From the NCBI RefSeq assembly GCF_007997385.1, contig NZ_VOSC01000019.1:503-64502 (forward strand): a stretch of DNA of 64,000 bases. Direction: 5' to 3'. The position numbers and the translations under genes are program-made. Below the pieces are notes generated by a model. It worked only from the letters and a program-made list of their open reading frames with translations. It did not search any database and was not told the origin of the DNA. This document shows, in pieces, positions 63,336 through 64,000 of this stretch (within the stretch, counting starts at the first letter, position 1; each line of letters starts with the position of its first letter). Origin of the DNA: Seonamhaeicola algicola. GTDB taxonomy: Bacteria > Bacteroidota > Bacteroidia > Flavobacteriales > Flavobacteriaceae.

Positions 63336-64000
63336 TTAAACACCAACTATGCTTTCAATTGTTTGTAATTCTTCTTCAGAAAACTGTAAATTATCTAAAG
63401 CTTTTAAATTTTCTTTTAACTGATTTGCAGAACTAGCACCAAGTAAAACAGAGGCTACTTGTGGTTTTCTTAAAATCCAAGCAATGGCCATTTGCGATAA
63501 TTTTTGTCCGCGTTGTTCAGCAATTTTATTTAGTGCTTGCACTTTTTTAATATTACTTTCAACCGTTTCGCTGTTTAAATAGCTTAAGCTTTTAGCAGCT
63601 CTAGAACCTTCAGGAATGCCATTTAAATATTTATCTGTTAACATACCTTGAGCCAATGGAGAAAACGCAATACAACCAACGCCATTATCTTCTAAAGTAT
63701 CTAAAAGGCCGTTTTCAACCCATCTATCAAACATAGAATAACGTGCTTGGTGCAATATAAAAGGTACATTCAATTGTTTTAAAATGCTTGCAGCTTTTTG
63801 AGTTTCTTCTGGTTGATAATTAGAAATACCAACATACAATGCTTTTCCTTGGCGTACTATATCTGCCAAAGCTCCCATGGTTTCTTCTAAAGGTGTATCA
63901 GGGTCTGGTCTATGATGATAAAAAATATCAACATAATCTAAACCCATACGCTTCAAACTTTGGTCTAAACTTGCTATTAAATATTTTCTAGACCCCAAAT
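63336..64000 (-). CDS. Aldo/keto reductase (YghZ-like), partial at the N-terminus
   Basis: The frame covers at least 220 residues and runs off the right edge; a TTG at 63998 is not a credible start, since family members have about 110 more residues, including the catalytic Asp, Tyr and Lys. The visible part is close to E. coli YghZ: GSRKYLIASLDQSLKRMGLDYVDIFYHHRPD, ALYVGISNYQPEE, VGCIAFSPLAQGMLTDKYL and the C-terminal NADPH-site region around QVASVLLGASSANQL. It should use NADPH to reduce aldehydes such as L-glyceraldehyde 3-phosphate or methylglyoxal. Confidence 0.93.
   Translation of the reverse strand, partial: LGSRKYLIASLDQSLKRMGLDYVDIFYHHRPDPDTPLEETMGALADIVRQGKALYVGISNYQPEETQKAASILKQLNVPFILHQARYSMFDRWVENGLLDTLEDNGVGCIAFSPLAQGMLTDKYLNGIPEGSRAAKSLSYLNSETVESNIKKVQALNKIAEQRGQKLSQMAIAWILRKPQVASVLLGASSANQLKENLKALDNLQFSEEELQTIESIVGV

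Noticed and set aside
63998-64000. TTG at 63998 as start of the aldo/keto reductase
   Set aside because: The family has about 110 further N-terminal residues with catalytic side chains; the gene is cut by the window edge.

Overview
The window is AT-rich bacterial DNA from a member of the Bacteroidota, most likely a marine or gliding Flavobacteriaceae. The evidence is the set of genes (type IX secretion substrates with gliding-motility-type C-terminal domains, PorP/SprF proteins, an SprB-type giant adhesin, DUF3822 and DUF4126 proteins, a fused E1 alpha/beta ketoacid dehydrogenase), the absence of clear Shine-Dalgarno sequences, and repeated TAnnTTTG boxes (the Bacteroidota -7 promoter element) just upstream of most transcription units. 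I cannot name the genus.

Left part (1-24.8 kb): a cell-surface adhesion and gliding region. A large secreted adhesin (1-2640, minus strand, running off the left edge in near-identical 261-bp repeats) is preceded by a small secreted protein. On the plus strand come sixA, a small secreted protein, a beta-helix-like secreted protein, and a locus matching the sprC-sprD-sprB-sprF order of Flavobacterium johnsoniae. It contains a 4371-residue SprB-type adhesin with about 42 SprB-type repeats and a type B sorting domain. The two giant adhesins face away from each other, share the same N-terminal head plus DUF11-like domain, and differ in repeat type. A GC-rich intergenic element closes the block.

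24.9-34.0 kb: polyphosphate metabolism (ppk1, ppx), an outer-membrane barrel protein, then a minus-strand unit dnaX - lipoprotein - miaE. The RNase P RNA gene rnpB lies on the plus strand upstream of dnaX. A minus-strand unit follows with a membrane protein, a DUF3822 protein and rsmD.

34.1-39.9 kb: a plus-strand run with a RecD-like helicase, a DUF4126 protein, kdsB, a HAD phosphatase, a chloramphenicol-acetyltransferase-like protein, a KdnB-like Kdo 8-oxidase and a PlsC-like acyltransferase. The kdsB/kdnB pair points to lipid A core sugar synthesis, perhaps 8-amino-Kdo.

40-52.9 kb, mostly minus strand: a large zinc metalloprotease, yebC with a Gfo/Idh/MocA oxidoreductase, a gcvT-epimerase-pterin dehydratase unit, and the threonine operon thrA-thrB-thrC. 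One NAD(P)-binding oxidoreductase is on the plus strand.

52.9-64 kb: the metabolite-repair enzyme Nnr, a SPOR-domain membrane protein, a TlpA-like lipoprotein, a three-gene unit (SUI1-like factor, nucleoside phosphorylase, cytosolic solute-binding-fold protein), a 2OG-Fe(II) oxygenase, a fused E1 ketoacid dehydrogenase with a sterol-desaturase-family hydroxylase, a small secreted protein, and an aldo/keto reductase cut by the right edge. I saw no tRNA genes, CRISPR array, transposase or prophage genes.
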